This document shows, piece after piece, positions 18,362 through 28,349 of a stretch of 64,000 nt of DNA (the first letter of the stretch is position 1; every line of letters begins with the position of its first letter). The notes under the pieces were generated by a model. The model was not told where the DNA came from and ran no database searches. It worked only from the letters and a program-made list of their open reading frames with translations. The translations under genes were made by a program, and so were the position numbers. The DNA comes from Paenibacillus phocaeensis. GTDB taxonomy: Bacteria > Bacillota > Bacilli > Paenibacillales > Paenibacillaceae. The DNA is taken from positions 394,188 to 458,187 of the forward strand of contig NZ_FCOQ01000018.1 in assembly GCF_900021165.1 (NCBI RefSeq), read 5' to 3'.

Positions 18362-18625
18362 TGATCCAATTCTATATTGTGGAACTTTGAAGAGGAATAG
18401 TAATTTGGATTCCGCCATCCAGAGAGCCGGCGTTGGGTGCAAGCCGGTTGGGGAATGCAGACGAACTCGCCTTGGAGTTATGATGCCTCAAATCATCATC
18501 GTTTTGCCCGCGTTAAGGGTGCAAAGGGAGCTAGGACAAAGCATGTCCGATGCTAACTAGGGTGGTACCACGGGAAATTTCCTCTCGTCCCTAGCGATTA
18601 TACGCTATGGGTCGGGAGGTTTTTT
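18362..18625 (+). promoter_or_regulatory. leucine T-box riboswitch
   Basis: A leader of about 265 nt ahead of leuS. The T-box sequence AGGGTGGTACCACG is at 18559-18572. The specifier is read as CTC (Leu) at 18466-18468 within GAACTCGCC. A terminator follows: stem 18581-18596 with 18603-18619, then TTTTTT to 18625. Uncharged tRNA-Leu(GAG) binding should stabilise the antiterminator formed with the T-box bulge, allowing leuS transcription. The T-box and terminator are clear; the exact specifier register is inferred. Confidence 0.93.
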
Positions 18626-18686
18626 AATTTACAAGGTTGTTTATTGTATTAGAAAATAATGCGTTGTTCAAGGAGGATTTTGAATT

Positions 18687-21128
18687 ATGGCGGACCACAA
18701 CGTGCCCCATGACGTTTACCGGGCCCAAGCCATCGAACCGAAATGGCAGGCTTACTGGGATGAGCACCACACTTTCAAAACGCGGGAGGAATCGGGCAAG
18801 CCCAAGTTTTATGCGCTCGACATGTTCCCTTATCCCTCGGGGGCGGGTCTTCACGTAGGCCATCCGGAAGGTTATACGGCCACGGATATCGTCTCCCGCT
18901 TTAAACGGATGCGCGGGTATAACGTGCTCCATCCGATGGGCTGGGATGCCTTCGGGTTGCCGGCGGAGCAGCATGCGCTTGATACGGGCGAGCATCCGCG
19001 CGACATCACGGTGAAGAATATCAACAATTTCCGGCGCCAGATCAAGTCGCTGGGCTTCTCCTATGATTGGGACCGCGAGATCAGCACGACCGATCCGGAC
19101 TATTATAAATGGACGCAGTGGATTTTCATCCAGCTGTATAAGAAAGGTCTGGCGTATGTGGCCGAGGTTCCCGTGAACTGGTGTCCGGCGCTGGGGACGG
19201 TCCTGGCGAACGAGGAGGTCATCGACGGCAAGAGCGAGCGCGGCGGGCATCCGGTCATCCGTAAACCGATGCGCCAGTGGGTGCTGAAGATCACCGAATA
19301 CGCCGAGCGGCTGCTTGAGGATCTGGAGGAGCTGGACTGGTCGGAAAGCATCAAGGACATGCAGCGCAACTGGATCGGGAAATCCGAAGGGGCCGAGGTG
19401 GTGTTCGACATCGAAGGCCATGACGCCTCGCTGACCGTCTTTACGACGCGCCCGGATACGCTGTTTGGGGCTACTTATGCGGTGCTTGCGCCGGAGCATG
19501 AGCTGGTCCAGACGATTACGTCGGCCGCACAGCGTGAAGCAGTTCAAGCTTATCAGGACCAAGCCGCACGCAAAAGCGATTTGGAACGCACCGATCTGGC
19601 GAAGGAGAAGACCGGGGTCTTTACCGGTGCTTATGCGATCAATCCGGTGAACGACGCGAAGCTGCCGATCTGGATTGCCGACTACGTGCTGGCGGGTTAC
19701 GGTACCGGCGCGATTATGGCCGTACCGGGTCATGACGAGCGCGACTACGAGTTCGCGAAGCAGTTCGATCTGCCGATTATCGAGGTGGTCGAAGGAGGCG
19801 ATCTCGCGAAGGAGGCGTACACTGGCGACGGAGCGCATGTGAACTCCGGTTTCCTGAACGGGCTGGGCAAGGAGGAAGGCATCAAGAAGATGATCTCCTG
19901 GTTGGAGGAGAACGGCAAAGGCCGCGGCAAAGTCACCTACCGTCTGCGCGACTGGCTGTTCAGCCGCCAGCGCTATTGGGGCGAGCCGATCCCTATCTTG
20001 CACCTGGAGGACGGTACCATGAAGCCGGTACCGGAAGATCAACTGCCGCTTGTCCTGCCGGAGGTTGACGCGATTAAGCCGTCGGGTACCGGAGAGTCGC
20101 CGCTCGCGAACGTTACCGAGTGGGTGAATACGGTCGATCCGGAAACGGGGAAGCCGGCTCGCCGCGAGACGAATACGATGCCGCAGTGGGCCGGCAGTTG
20201 CTGGTATTACCTGCGTTATATCGATCCGCATAACGACAAGGAACTGTGCTCGAAGGAGAAGCAGCAGGAATGGCTTCCGGTCGATCTGTACATCGGCGGG
20301 GCCGAGCATGCGGTGCTTCACCTGCTTTACGCCCGGTTCTGGCATAAGGTGCTGTATGATCTTGGGGTAGTCTCGACCAAGGAACCGTTCCACAAGCTGG
20401 TCAACCAAGGGATGATTCTCGGCACCAACAATGAGAAGATGAGTAAATCCCGCGGCAACGTCATCAATCCGGACGAAATCGTAAACGAATACGGCGCGGA
20501 CACGCTGCGGGTCTATGAAATGTTCATGGGACCGCTGGAGGCGACCAAACCTTGGAACGCCAGCGGCGTAGAGGGCATTCATCGCTTCCTATCCCGTGTA
20601 TGGCGTCTGTTTGTCGCCGAGGATGGCAGCTTGAATCCGAAAATCTCGGCGGATGGCGGCAGTGACGAATTTAAGCGTACCTGGCATAAGACGATTAAGA
20701 AAGTCACGGAGGATTTTGAGAACCTGCGATTTAACACGGCGATCAGCCAGTTGATGATCTTCGTCAACGAAGCCTACAAAACGGACATCGTGCCGAAAGC
20801 GGCCGCAGAAAACTTCGTACAGCTGCTCTCCCCGCTGGCCCCCCATTTGGCGGAAGAGCTGTGGGAACGCCTCGGCCACGCGGATACGATTACGTACGAA
20901 GCCTGGCCGGCCTATGAAGAGGCTTGGACGGTGGAAGCCGAAGTCGAAATCGTCGTGCAGGTTAACGGGAAAATTGTTGAACGCACGAAGATCTCCAAGG
21001 ATTTGGACCAGGCCGCGATGCAGGAACACAGCTTAAGCCTGCCGAACGTACAGCAGGCTGTGGCTGGAAAGACGATCCGTAAAGTGGTTGCCGTTCCAGG
21101 TAAGCTGGTCAATATCGTCGTGGGATAA
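18687..21128 (+). CDS. leuS: leucyl-tRNA synthetase
   Basis: 813 residues, normal for bacterial LeuRS. The ATG follows AAGGAGG. Class I signatures are present: the HIGH-like motif in [16 protein letters not shown], the KMSKS loop as EKMSKSRGN (about 580), the CP1 editing domain with [12 protein letters not shown], and the [10 protein letters not shown] editing motif. It charges tRNA-Leu with leucine in the cytosol. Controlled by the upstream T-box. Monocistronic, convergent with comER. Confidence 0.97.
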   Translation: MADHNVPHDVYRAQAIEPKWQAYWDEHHTFKTREESGKPKFYALDMFPYPSGAGLHVGHPEGYTATDIVSRFKRMRGYNVLHPMGWDAFGLPAEQHALDTGEHPRDITVKNINNFRRQIKSLGFSYDWDREISTTDPDYYKWTQWIFIQLYKKGLAYVAEVPVNWCPALGTVLANEEVIDGKSERGGHPVIRKPMRQWVLKITEYAERLLEDLEELDWSESIKDMQRNWIGKSEGAEVVFDIEGHDASLTVFTTRPDTLFGATYAVLAPEHELVQTITSAAQREAVQAYQDQAARKSDLERTDLAKEKTGVFTGAYAINPVNDAKLPIWIADYVLAGYGTGAIMAVPGHDERDYEFAKQFDLPIIEVVEGGDLAKEAYTGDGAHVNSGFLNGLGKEEGIKKMISWLEENGKGRGKVTYRLRDWLFSRQRYWGEPIPILHLEDGTMKPVPEDQLPLVLPEVDAIKPSGTGESPLANVTEWVNTVDPETGKPARRETNTMPQWAGSCWYYLRYIDPHNDKELCSKEKQQEWLPVDLYIGGAEHAVLHLLYARFWHKVLYDLGVVSTKEPFHKLVNQGMILGTNNEKMSKSRGNVINPDEIVNEYGADTLRVYEMFMGPLEATKPWNASGVEGIHRFLSRVWRLFVAEDGSLNPKISADGGSDEFKRTWHKTIKKVTEDFENLRFNTAISQLMIFVNEAYKTDIVPKAAAENFVQLLSPLAPHLAEELWERLGHADTITYEAWPAYEEAWTVEAEVEIVVQVNGKIVERTKISKDLDQAAMQEHSLSLPNVQQAVAGKTIRKVVAVPGKLVNIVVG

Positions 21129-21159
21129 ATTTTTTTGCGCAAGCTTGGGGAGTTCGGGA

Positions 21160-22095
21160 TCAGGAACTGGGAGTTGCCCCCGAACCGTCCGGCGGTTTGA
21201 TGCCGGCACGGGGGCGCTCACCTTCCAAACCCGCCGTCAACGGCCCTATGGATGACGAGGAAGCGGCCGGAATACCTGGATGAAACAGCGCGTGCAGCTT
21301 GCTGATATCTTCATCGTATTTGCGGTGCGTCGTTTCGATCAGGCGGTTAAATACGCCGCGCAGACCGGATTCGAGCACGGCGATGCCTTCGGCGGTGACT
21401 CCGCCGGGGACGGCCACCCGCTCGATGAGTTCATCCGGATTGAGGCCGCCGCCCGTCAGCAGTTTACCGGTGCCCAGCAGCATTTCCGAGCCAAGCTCAA
21501 TCGCCTCGGCATAACCGATGCCCGTCAGCTCGGCGGCCGATTCCGCCCAGAGCTGAAGCATATATGCGATAAAAGCCGGCCCGCAGCTGGATAAATCGGA
21601 AGCGATCCGGGTTTCGCTCTCTTTGAGGTTCATCGGCAGGCTGATCGAAGACATTAGCTGTTCCAGCAGCAGACGGTCCTCGGGGCGGATTCGCTTCCCG
21701 TAGATACAGAGCGAAGCGCCGCTGTGAACGGAATGGGTGATGCTGGGAATGATCTTGGCGATTTTGGAAGGCAGGGCGTCTTCCAACGTTTCAATCTGGA
21801 CGGGGCTGGTGATGGACACGACGATCTGCTTCTCGTCGAGCACGTCCCGGATTTCCGCAATCACTTCAGGGTAATCCAGGGGTTTAATGCACAAGAAGAC
21901 AATTTTGCTTCCTTGCGCGGCTTCGGCATTGCTGCCGTACGCCTGCAGTCCGGGATGGCGCTGAACCAGCCACTTGATTTTGTAGGGAGAGCGGTTGCTG
22001 GCACAAATGTTCTGCGGGAGCAGCGCGCCGGAACGCAAAAAAGCATCGATGAGCAGGCTTCCCATGGATCCGGTTCCGATGAAGGCAACTTTCAT
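21160..22095 (-). CDS. comER: ComER, pyrroline-5-carboxylate reductase-like protein
   Basis: 311 residues from the ATG at 22095, which has AAAGGGGA upstream; an open frame runs 25 codons further but lacks a ribosome binding site. The N-terminal AFIGTGSMGSLLIDAF is the NAD(P)-binding loop. SSCGPAFIAYML and a later VAVPGGVTAEGIAVL are the P5C reductase signatures, slightly altered. In B. subtilis comER is divergent from comEA-EB-EC, exactly as here. Its role in competence is not essential there, and it has been linked to sporulation/biofilm control; whether it reduces P5C is unproven. Confidence 0.85.
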   Translation of the reverse strand: MKVAFIGTGSMGSLLIDAFLRSGALLPQNICASNRSPYKIKWLVQRHPGLQAYGSNAEAAQGSKIVFLCIKPLDYPEVIAEIRDVLDEKQIVVSITSPVQIETLEDALPSKIAKIIPSITHSVHSGASLCIYGKRIRPEDRLLLEQLMSSISLPMNLKESETRIASDLSSCGPAFIAYMLQLWAESAAELTGIGYAEAIELGSEMLLGTGKLLTGGGLNPDELIERVAVPGGVTAEGIAVLESGLRGVFNRLIETTHRKYDEDISKLHALFHPGIPAASSSSIGPLTAGLEGERPRAGIKPPDGSGATPSS

Positions 22096-22309
22096 CCGGC
22101 TTCCCCTTTCCGTGCTTAACGCACTGTCTTGTTCAAACGATAAGGTGGATCGTATTCGTTCACGATTCATAAACGGTTAGTTTTACGTAAGCGGGAACCT
22201 ACTTCTGCCGTTTCTACTTCACCTGTATAAATATGTATGCAGCTTGATTGGATCTTCATGACTATAAGCGGATTCTTTTAAGAGGTTTGATAGGGGAGTG
22301 GGTTACAAA

Positions 22310-22903
22310 ATGCGGAAGGAACTCGTATGGACGGCAATGGTATCGGCGACGATCGGCGCCGGGTTGATGCTGCTGGCAACAGGGGGGCGGCCCCCTGCCG
22401 GGATCGAAGGCTGGACGCCGGTGAACGCCCAAGTGGAAGCGGCGCTGGCCCAGGAAGGCCGGGGCGGTGCGGTAAGTGAAACTCCTGGCTCCGCAGAGCG
22501 CGGCGGCGGCGAAAGCCCTTCGCAGCCGGCAACTGCGGGTGCGGAGGAGGCGGGCACAACCGCCGCGGCCGCGGAGCGCTCGGCTGGGGGAACCGGCAGC
22601 GACTCGGCAGCAACAGCTGCCACCGCGGGGAACCCCGGGCTTGGCGCCGGGTCTGAGGGAGCGAGCGAGGCCGCGCCTTCTGCGGCTGGAGCAGGTAAAT
22701 CCGCCGAGGCCGGACGGATCAGCATCAATCGCGCCGGACTGGCCGAGCTGCAGGAGATCCCTGGAATCGGCGAGAAGAAAGCGCAGGCAATCCTCGATTA
22801 CCGCAATGCGCACGGCGCGTTCGCTTCAATCGAAGATTTGACCCTGGTGAAAGGCATCGGGGACAAATTGCTGGAGAAGATGAAGCCCTACGTCGGGTTG
22901 TAA
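22310..22903 (+). CDS. comEA: ComEA, competence DNA receptor
   Basis: 197 residues from the ATG at 22310, behind GGGGAG; a GTG at 22298 overlaps that site. A single membrane segment lies at the N-terminus (LVWTAMVSATIGAGLMLLA). About 100 residues of Ala/Gly/Glu/Ser linker follow. The C-terminal 60 residues are a double helix-hairpin-helix (ISINRAGLAELQEIPGIGEKKAQ, then LVKGIGDKLL) that binds dsDNA at the cell surface. Unlike B. subtilis ComEA, no SLBB-type oligomerisation domain is recognisable. First gene of comEA-comEB-comEC. Confidence 0.9.
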   Translation: MRKELVWTAMVSATIGAGLMLLATGGRPPAGIEGWTPVNAQVEAALAQEGRGGAVSETPGSAERGGGESPSQPATAGAEEAGTTAAAAERSAGGTGSDSAATAATAGNPGLGAGSEGASEAAPSAAGAGKSAEAGRISINRAGLAELQEIPGIGEKKAQAILDYRNAHGAFASIEDLTLVKGIGDKLLEKMKPYVGL

Positions 22904-22945
22904 ACCTTGTGTGATCGAAAGAGGACGGGCGAGGGGGAGAATGGG

Positions 22946-23464
22946 ATGAATCCGGATCAACGCAAAGACTGGGACACGTATTTCATGGATATCGCTTATA
23001 TGGTATCGACGCGGTCGCGCTGTAACCGCCGCCATGTCGGCGCTGTGCTGGTGCAGGGGAAGAAGCTGCTTGGAACGGCTTATAACGGAGCCCCTTCCGG
23101 CGTGCCGGACTGCTCGGAAGCCGGCTGTATGATCGCGGAAGAATACGAACTTGTGATCGATGACGGCCAGGAGAAAATGGTGAAGAAGCAGCGCTGCGTC
23201 CGCACCATTCATGCGGAGCAGAACCTGCTTCTGTTCACGGACCGGATCGACCGGGAAGGCTCCAGCGTCTACGTGACGGACGAGCCGTGTTGGACTTGTG
23301 CGAACATGCTGGCCAACAGCGGAATCACGGAGATCGTGTTCCACCGACCGTATCCGAAGGATACCGGCAAGGTGACGGCCATGATGGCGCAGAAGGGGAT
23401 CGCCTTCCGTCGATTGGAAGGCTACCAGCCGCCGCAGGAAACGATTGCTCACGTGGAGGAGTAA
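22946..23464 (+). CDS. comEB: ComEB, deoxycytidylate (dCMP) deaminase family
   Basis: 172 residues from the ATG at 22946, after GAGGGGGAGA. The zinc site is HAEQN plus EPCWTCANM, with the catalytic Glu of HAE. SRCNRRHVGAVLV and AYNGAPSGVPDC are the dCMP deaminase signatures. It converts dCMP to dUMP. It is part of the comE operon by position, although dispensable for transformation in B. subtilis. A terminator lies between it and comEC. Confidence 0.93.
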   Translation: MNPDQRKDWDTYFMDIAYMVSTRSRCNRRHVGAVLVQGKKLLGTAYNGAPSGVPDCSEAGCMIAEEYELVIDDGQEKMVKKQRCVRTIHAEQNLLLFTDRIDREGSSVYVTDEPCWTCANMLANSGITEIVFHRPYPKDTGKVTAMMAQKGIAFRRLEGYQPPQETIAHVEE

Positions 23465-23498
23465 CAAGATTAAGCGATAGCGCTATTGAATGTGGAAG

Positions 23499-23535
23499 CA
23501 CCTCATTCGCCTATAGGCGGGTGGGGTGTTTTTGT
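23499..23535 (+). terminator. terminator/attenuator between comEB and comEC
   Basis: CACCTCATTCGCC pairs with GGCGGGTGGGGTG around TATA, with G-U pairs, followed by TTTTTGTTTT. It may reduce comEC expression relative to comEA-EB. Confidence 0.75.
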
Positions 23536-23574
23536 TTTGGATATCTTTTGCGGACCCAAGGAGGGGATTGAAAG

Positions 23575-26385
23575 TTGAATCGCAGACCGTTAACCGCAAT
23601 CGCCTGCGGCTGGATCGCCGGCAGCGGACTGGCGGCGGCAGGCCTTGCCGGCTGGCGTTATGGATTGTTTTGGCTGGGATTATCGCTGACTTGCGCGAGT
23701 GTTGCCCTGCTCCGGCGTCAATCATGGCGGAGTTTGGTTTTGGTATGGCTGGCCTTCTCGCTTGGCGGAGGATATTGGTTCTATCACGAGGCAAATAATG
23801 AAAGCCGGATTGCTCCGATAGTGGCGGCTGCGGAAGCAGGGGCGGATGATCGGGATCGGGCCGACGGTCCGCGAGCGTCGGGGACAAGCCGTGGGGAGGC
23901 AAAGACATCGCCTAAGGATGGGCCAACCGTTCGTCTGGAGGGAATGATCGTGTCGGCGGTGAAGGTCGATGGCGATCGGGCGGATTTTACGCTGAAGGCA
24001 AACCGGATCTCGCTGCTCACCGGAGCAGACCCGCAGGTCATGCAGGAGATTCCCGGCGGAGAAAAGGTCGCCGTCCAGCTGCGGCTAGCTGCACAAGGTG
24101 AACAACAAGTCGCGGCCTCGTGGCAGCGCGGCCTTAAGATTACGCTTCATGCAACATTGGAAGCGCCGCAGCCAGCCCGCAATTTCGGCGCGTTTGATTA
24201 TCGCCGGTATCTCCACCTGCAGCGAATTCACTGGCTGGCAAAGGCGGCAGGCGCCTCCGCTCTGCAACCGGGAACGCCAACTCACGGGATCGCCGCAGCT
24301 ATGGGATATGTGGATTCCTTGCGCGATCGCCTGGGACAGCGGATTGAACAGCTGTTTCCGGGCTGGCAGGCTGGTTATATGAAAGGGTTGCTGATCGGTT
24401 TACAAGATGAGCTGGACCCGGACAAATACGCAGAGTTTACCCAGCTTGGGCTTACGCATATTTTAGCTATCTCCGGCAGCCATGTGGCGATTAACATCGC
24501 GCTGGTATTGGGGCTGCTTCGCCTGTGCCGAGTGACCCGCGAGACCGCAACCACCGTTGCGTTCGCTTTCGTTCCGGCGTATATGCTGCTTACCGGGTTC
24601 TCCCCGTCGGTCATTCGTTCCGGGGTAATGACGATGCTGGGGTTGTATTTGCTGAGGCGCGGGCTGCTCAAGGACAGCCTTAATGTATTGGCGGCCACCG
24701 CGATGCTCATGTTGCTTTGGGATCCGTATTATTTGCTGAACGTCAGCTTCCAGCTCTCGTTTGCCGTAACGGCGGGGCTAATCGTGTTTGTGCCTCTCCT
24801 GGCGCCATACTTTCGGTGGCTGCCGGGGAAGGTCGGGAATGCAGTAGCGATCACATTGGCGGCACAGCTGGTATCTTTTCCGCTGTCCATCGTCTATTTC
24901 AACCAGTTCTCCCTTCTGTCTATCCCGGCCAATTTGCTGCTTGTCCCGATCATCGGCACGCTGGCGCTGCCCTCGGGGACAGGGGCTTTGCTGCTGAGCT
25001 TGCTGTCGGTTCGGTTAGGTTCATGGGCGGCCGTACCCGTACGGTGGTTGAATACAGCAACGTTCGAAGCAACAAGCTGGCTGAGCGCGCGCAGCGGCAT
25101 GATGACGTATTGGAAATCGCCCTCATTGCTTTGGATCGCGGCTTTCTATGCGGGGTGCTTCCTAGTGCTCTTTTGGGGAAAAAGACGTGAGCGCATCGCC
25201 GCGGCTCTGCTGGCTGCGGCGCGGCAAGACGATGACACGGTTCCGTTAGCCCCGGTGAGAGAAGCGGCCTCCGTTTCCATTGGTGCGTACGGTTGGCGTC
25301 AGCCCAATCCTTCGATGCAGCAAACCGTCCTCGGGCAGTTGGGTTGGAAAGGGTTCGCCGGGTTTTGGAATGCGCTGGTCCCACACCTTAGCGCAGCCGG
25401 GCTTATCCGGCGAGTATGGGCAGGACGATTGGAGCTTCTGCGTTTTGCCGCAGCAGCGGGGCTGGTGTTATTGCTGATATCCGGCTATGCGCCCGCCTAC
25501 GCCAAAGGTACGGGCTACATTGAGTTCCTCGATGTCGGCCAAGGGGACTGTGCTCTGATTACCACTCCTTCGGGCAAGCATGTGCTGGTGGACGGCGGCG
25601 GCACGGTGTCGTTCCGCAAAGCGAAGGATGCCTGGCGGGAGCGACGCGAGCCTTTTGAGGTGGGGGCTAAAACGGTTGTTCCGCTGCTTAAGAAGCGGGG
25701 GATCCACCGCTTGGATCTCGTGGTGTTGACGCATGGCGATCAGGACCATATCGGCGGACTGCAGGCGGTGCTGGATACATTCCCGGTTGAGGCGCTGCTG
25801 ATCAACGGCAGCCTGGCGAAGTCGAAGACGATGGCTCGGTTGATGGAGACGGCGCTTGTTCGGCACATTCCGGTGTATTCTGCAAGCCGCGGCATGAAGC
25901 TGCAACCGGACAGGACTACCCTCCTTGAGGTGCTGTATCCGCTGACGGGAACGGAGCAGATTGGCGGGACTCCCTTTGTGAAAGAACAAAACCACCGTTC
26001 TATCGTATTTCGGTTGGATATGGAGAAAGCTTCTTTCTTGTTCACGGGTGATATGGATGAGTTGGCGGAGCGGGAGGTGCTCGAACTGGAAAAATCAGCC
26101 GTTAATAGGGCAGGAGCAGGATCGCTGCAGGAACCTTCGGTAGATGTGATGAAAGTTGCCCATCATGGCAGCAAAACCTCTACCTCCGCGGCTTGGTTGG
26201 CTTACTGGCATCCGGCGGCGGCACTGATATCCGTAGGTGCATCGAATACCTACGGCCACCCGCACCCCACAGTCATGGACCGTTTGAATAGACAAAAGGT
26301 TCGAGTCTATCGAACAGACACGCAAGGTGAAGTTCAGATGAGAGTCCGCAGCGGGAACATCGAGGTCAGATCCCTATGGCTGTAA
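23575..26385 (+). CDS. comEC: ComEC/Rec2, DNA-uptake channel
   Basis: 936 residues from a TTG at 23575, with GGAGGGG 8 nt upstream. The N-terminus has two or three membrane segments and a DUF4131-type domain. The central competence domain (about 260-530) has many membrane segments with the conserved FTQLGLTHILAISGSHVAIN. The C-terminal metallo-beta-lactamase-like domain (from about 645) has DVGQGDCALI, LTHGDQDHIGG, FTGDMDE and VAHHGSKTSTS. It carries single-stranded DNA across the membrane, and the C-terminal domain is thought to degrade the other strand. Full length and apparently intact. Confidence 0.95.
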   Translation: MNRRPLTAIACGWIAGSGLAAAGLAGWRYGLFWLGLSLTCASVALLRRQSWRSLVLVWLAFSLGGGYWFYHEANNESRIAPIVAAAEAGADDRDRADGPRASGTSRGEAKTSPKDGPTVRLEGMIVSAVKVDGDRADFTLKANRISLLTGADPQVMQEIPGGEKVAVQLRLAAQGEQQVAASWQRGLKITLHATLEAPQPARNFGAFDYRRYLHLQRIHWLAKAAGASALQPGTPTHGIAAAMGYVDSLRDRLGQRIEQLFPGWQAGYMKGLLIGLQDELDPDKYAEFTQLGLTHILAISGSHVAINIALVLGLLRLCRVTRETATTVAFAFVPAYMLLTGFSPSVIRSGVMTMLGLYLLRRGLLKDSLNVLAATAMLMLLWDPYYLLNVSFQLSFAVTAGLIVFVPLLAPYFRWLPGKVGNAVAITLAAQLVSFPLSIVYFNQFSLLSIPANLLLVPIIGTLALPSGTGALLLSLLSVRLGSWAAVPVRWLNTATFEATSWLSARSGMMTYWKSPSLLWIAAFYAGCFLVLFWGKRRERIAAALLAAARQDDDTVPLAPVREAASVSIGAYGWRQPNPSMQQTVLGQLGWKGFAGFWNALVPHLSAAGLIRRVWAGRLELLRFAAAAGLVLLLISGYAPAYAKGTGYIEFLDVGQGDCALITTPSGKHVLVDGGGTVSFRKAKDAWRERREPFEVGAKTVVPLLKKRGIHRLDLVVLTHGDQDHIGGLQAVLDTFPVEALLINGSLAKSKTMARLMETALVRHIPVYSASRGMKLQPDRTTLLEVLYPLTGTEQIGGTPFVKEQNHRSIVFRLDMEKASFLFTGDMDELAEREVLELEKSAVNRAGAGSLQEPSVDVMKVAHHGSKTSTSAAWLAYWHPAAALISVGASNTYGHPHPTVMDRLNRQKVRVYRTDTQGEVQMRVRSGNIEVRSLWL

Positions 26386-26398
26386 AGCCTGATAAAAT

Positions 26399-26443
26399 AG
26401 GCCCTTACCTGAATTCGGCAGGATGACGGGGCCTGTTTTTTTT
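26399..26443 (+). terminator. terminator of comEC
   Basis: AGGCCC (26399-26404) pairs with GGGCCT (26429-26434), with ACCTG/CAGG inside, followed by a run of eight T. Confidence 0.85.
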
Positions 26444-26512
26444 GGTATTCTTAGGTGAGATTGAAACGACTCTGCACGAGAAAAACTTTTATTTAAAAAA
26501 TAGTAACAACAT

Positions 26513-26539
26513 TGCAACATCTTGTCGGACGCTAGCGTC
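26513..26539 (+). promoter_or_regulatory. putative ECF-type autoregulated promoter
   Basis: TGCAAC at 26513-26518, 17 bp, then CGTC at 26536-26539, the typical -35 (AAC) and -10 (CGTC) of ECF sigma promoters, 30 bp before the sigma gene's GTG. The -10 lies in the perfect 12-bp palindrome GACGCTAGCGTC (26528-26539). Confidence 0.6.
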
Positions 26540-26568
26540 TGTAAGGATGCAAGGAAGGGGGAGCCTTA

Positions 26569-27117
26569 GTGGTAGAGCAGGGACTCATCAGAGCCGCTCA
26601 AACGGGCGATCGCGACGCTCTAATCACCCTATTGCGAGAAATTGAAAATCACGTGTACCGGACGGCCTATTATATTTTGAACAACGAGCAGGATGCACAT
26701 GACGCTGCTCAAGAAGCTCTCATTCGCATTTATACCAAGATTGGTTCTTATGAGGAAAAGGCGCAGTTCAAAACCTGGGTCCAACGGATCGTGACCAACA
26801 TTTGTATCGACAAATTTCGTAGAAATAAGCCAACCGTTTCGATCGAAGAGCACGAAATGGTGTTTCAGGGCAATGATAGTGTGGAGCGCGAAGTGATGTC
26901 GAGCTATTTGGCCGAGGATATCCGCAGTGCGATCGATCAATTGCCGGAACACCACAGGTCGGTGGTTGTGCTGAGGTATTTGCAGGATTTTTCGTATAAC
27001 GAAATTGCTGATAGTTTGAATTTGCCGCTGAATACGGTGAAATCCTATCTATTCAGGGCCAGGCAGCAGCTTCAGCATTTACTCCAAGATTATCAGAAGG
27101 GTGGTGTATCAGGATGA
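26569..27117 (+). CDS. ECF sigma factor (SigW-like)
   Basis: 182 residues from a GTG behind AAGGAAGGGGGAG. Region 2 (about 10-80) contains DAAQEALIRIYTKI and FKTWVQRIVTNICIDKFRR, and region 4 (about 125-175) contains LPEHHRSVVVLRYLQDFSYNEIA with NTVKSYLFRARQQL. It should direct RNA polymerase to a small regulon, often cell-envelope stress in SigW relatives. The start of the anti-sigma gene overlaps its stop (ATGA). It probably drives its own promoter. Confidence 0.9.
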   Translation: MVEQGLIRAAQTGDRDALITLLREIENHVYRTAYYILNNEQDAHDAAQEALIRIYTKIGSYEEKAQFKTWVQRIVTNICIDKFRRNKPTVSIEEHEMVFQGNDSVEREVMSSYLAEDIRSAIDQLPEHHRSVVVLRYLQDFSYNEIADSLNLPLNTVKSYLFRARQQLQHLLQDYQKGGVSG

Positions 27118-28331
27118 AGTGCCCGGAGGCGGTGGAATGGATGCATCGTTATCTCGACCATGATTTAAACGAAGAAGAAACTTCTCTTCTCTTTGAGCAT
27201 ATTCGCGGTTGCGAGGAATGCGCCGAGACGTTTGCGCTCTTGAACAAGCTGTCTGCGCAATTGGAGGAGCTGCCGAAGGTAGTTCCGAATTTTAGCCTCG
27301 TGGACGCGATTTTACCGCAGCTGGATGAGATCGACCGGGCCCGCCGCGAAGGAGGCAGTGCTGCTGAGGAAACGGTGCTGCCTATTACGGCGATGCCGGT
27401 TGATGCGGGCTCCGGTCTCAGCGGTACGATGCTGAGCCGACACAGCTCGCGTCGTCAGGATGCGGATACCGGGCTGCGCCGGAGCCGAATTTACCGATAT
27501 GGGTCGCTTGGTGTAGCTGCGGCTTTGATTCTCGGTGTGTTCATATATCAATATGAACCGCGTACCGCATCGGATGCTGAAATCGCGATGAACTCCGCAT
27601 TGTCGTCGGATTCGGTTAGCGAGGAGTCCTCAACTGCTGATTCGGCCGGGGATGCGGCGGGAAACGCACAGCTCTTCAAGGATGACAGTCATACGGGGGG
27701 GCCTGAAGCCGGAAAGGCAGATGTTCCGGTGCCGAAAGAAGAAGGTACTCCGGCCGAAGGTTTGAACTCAGGCGGTGCTGACAGCAAGATCGATACAGGG
27801 GGCTCCCCAGACAACGGTACTCCTGCAGAGACACGGTCGAAACCTGAAGCAGACACTAAAGCTCCAAGCGGGTCGAATTCTGGGAAGAACGATCCGGCCG
27901 GCAATCATTCGGTACCGACGGATGGGGACGGCGGCGCTCCCGTTCAGGACTCCGCATTGCCCGAAGCGAGAAATATGGAGCCTCCAGCCGATATGACTGC
28001 GCCGAACGATTCGGAAGACGATGCAATCAACCGGCAATTAACCCTGGATGAGCCAACGGGGAAGTTGGGGATCGCCAATATGAATACCTGGACCTCGTCG
28101 GACGGAAAATTTGAAGCCGAGTTGAAGGACGGACACTTGTATGTCTACCTTCTTGAAGTTCAGGAGCGGAAGCAGGTAGCCGATCAGGTCATCGACGGGA
28201 ATTGGGTTGATGGCGCTTGGTCCGACGAAGGCCATGTATTTACGTACGAGACAGAAATCGACGGAACCTCTGCGGTTCATACCGTCGATGCCGAGAAGGC
28301 CGCAGCTGCATCCGAAGAAACGCAGCCCTGA
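27114..28331 (+). CDS. anti-sigma factor with zinc-finger domain and extracytoplasmic C-terminal domain
   Basis: 405 residues, overlapping the sigma gene by four bases. The N-terminus is a zf-HC2 anti-sigma domain: MKCPEAVEWM, then HIRGCEEC giving the HxxxCxxC zinc motif. A single membrane segment lies at about 127-145 (YGSLGVAAALILGVFIYQY). A long acidic, Gly/Ser/Pro-rich linker (about 150-310) follows, and then a compact C-terminal domain (about 320-395, NTWTSSDGKFEAEL...HLYVYLLEVQERKQ) I do not recognise. The likely model is sequestration of the sigma factor until an outside signal triggers proteolysis. The C-terminal domain may be the sensor; that is inference. Confidence 0.85.
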   Translation: MKCPEAVEWMHRYLDHDLNEEETSLLFEHIRGCEECAETFALLNKLSAQLEELPKVVPNFSLVDAILPQLDEIDRARREGGSAAEETVLPITAMPVDAGSGLSGTMLSRHSSRRQDADTGLRRSRIYRYGSLGVAAALILGVFIYQYEPRTASDAEIAMNSALSSDSVSEESSTADSAGDAAGNAQLFKDDSHTGGPEAGKADVPVPKEEGTPAEGLNSGGADSKIDTGGSPDNGTPAETRSKPEADTKAPSGSNSGKNDPAGNHSVPTDGDGGAPVQDSALPEARNMEPPADMTAPNDSEDDAINRQLTLDEPTGKLGIANMNTWTSSDGKFEAELKDGHLYVYLLEVQERKQVADQVIDGNWVDGAWSDEGHVFTYETEIDGTSAVHTVDAEKAAAASEETQP

Positions 28332-28349
28332 ACGATGCGAACGTGATTC

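Noticed and set aside
21129..21159. Terminator between the convergent leuS and comER genes
   Set aside because: There is a T run at 21129-21136 but no stable stem before it; the short AGTTC/GAACT pairing nearby is too weak.
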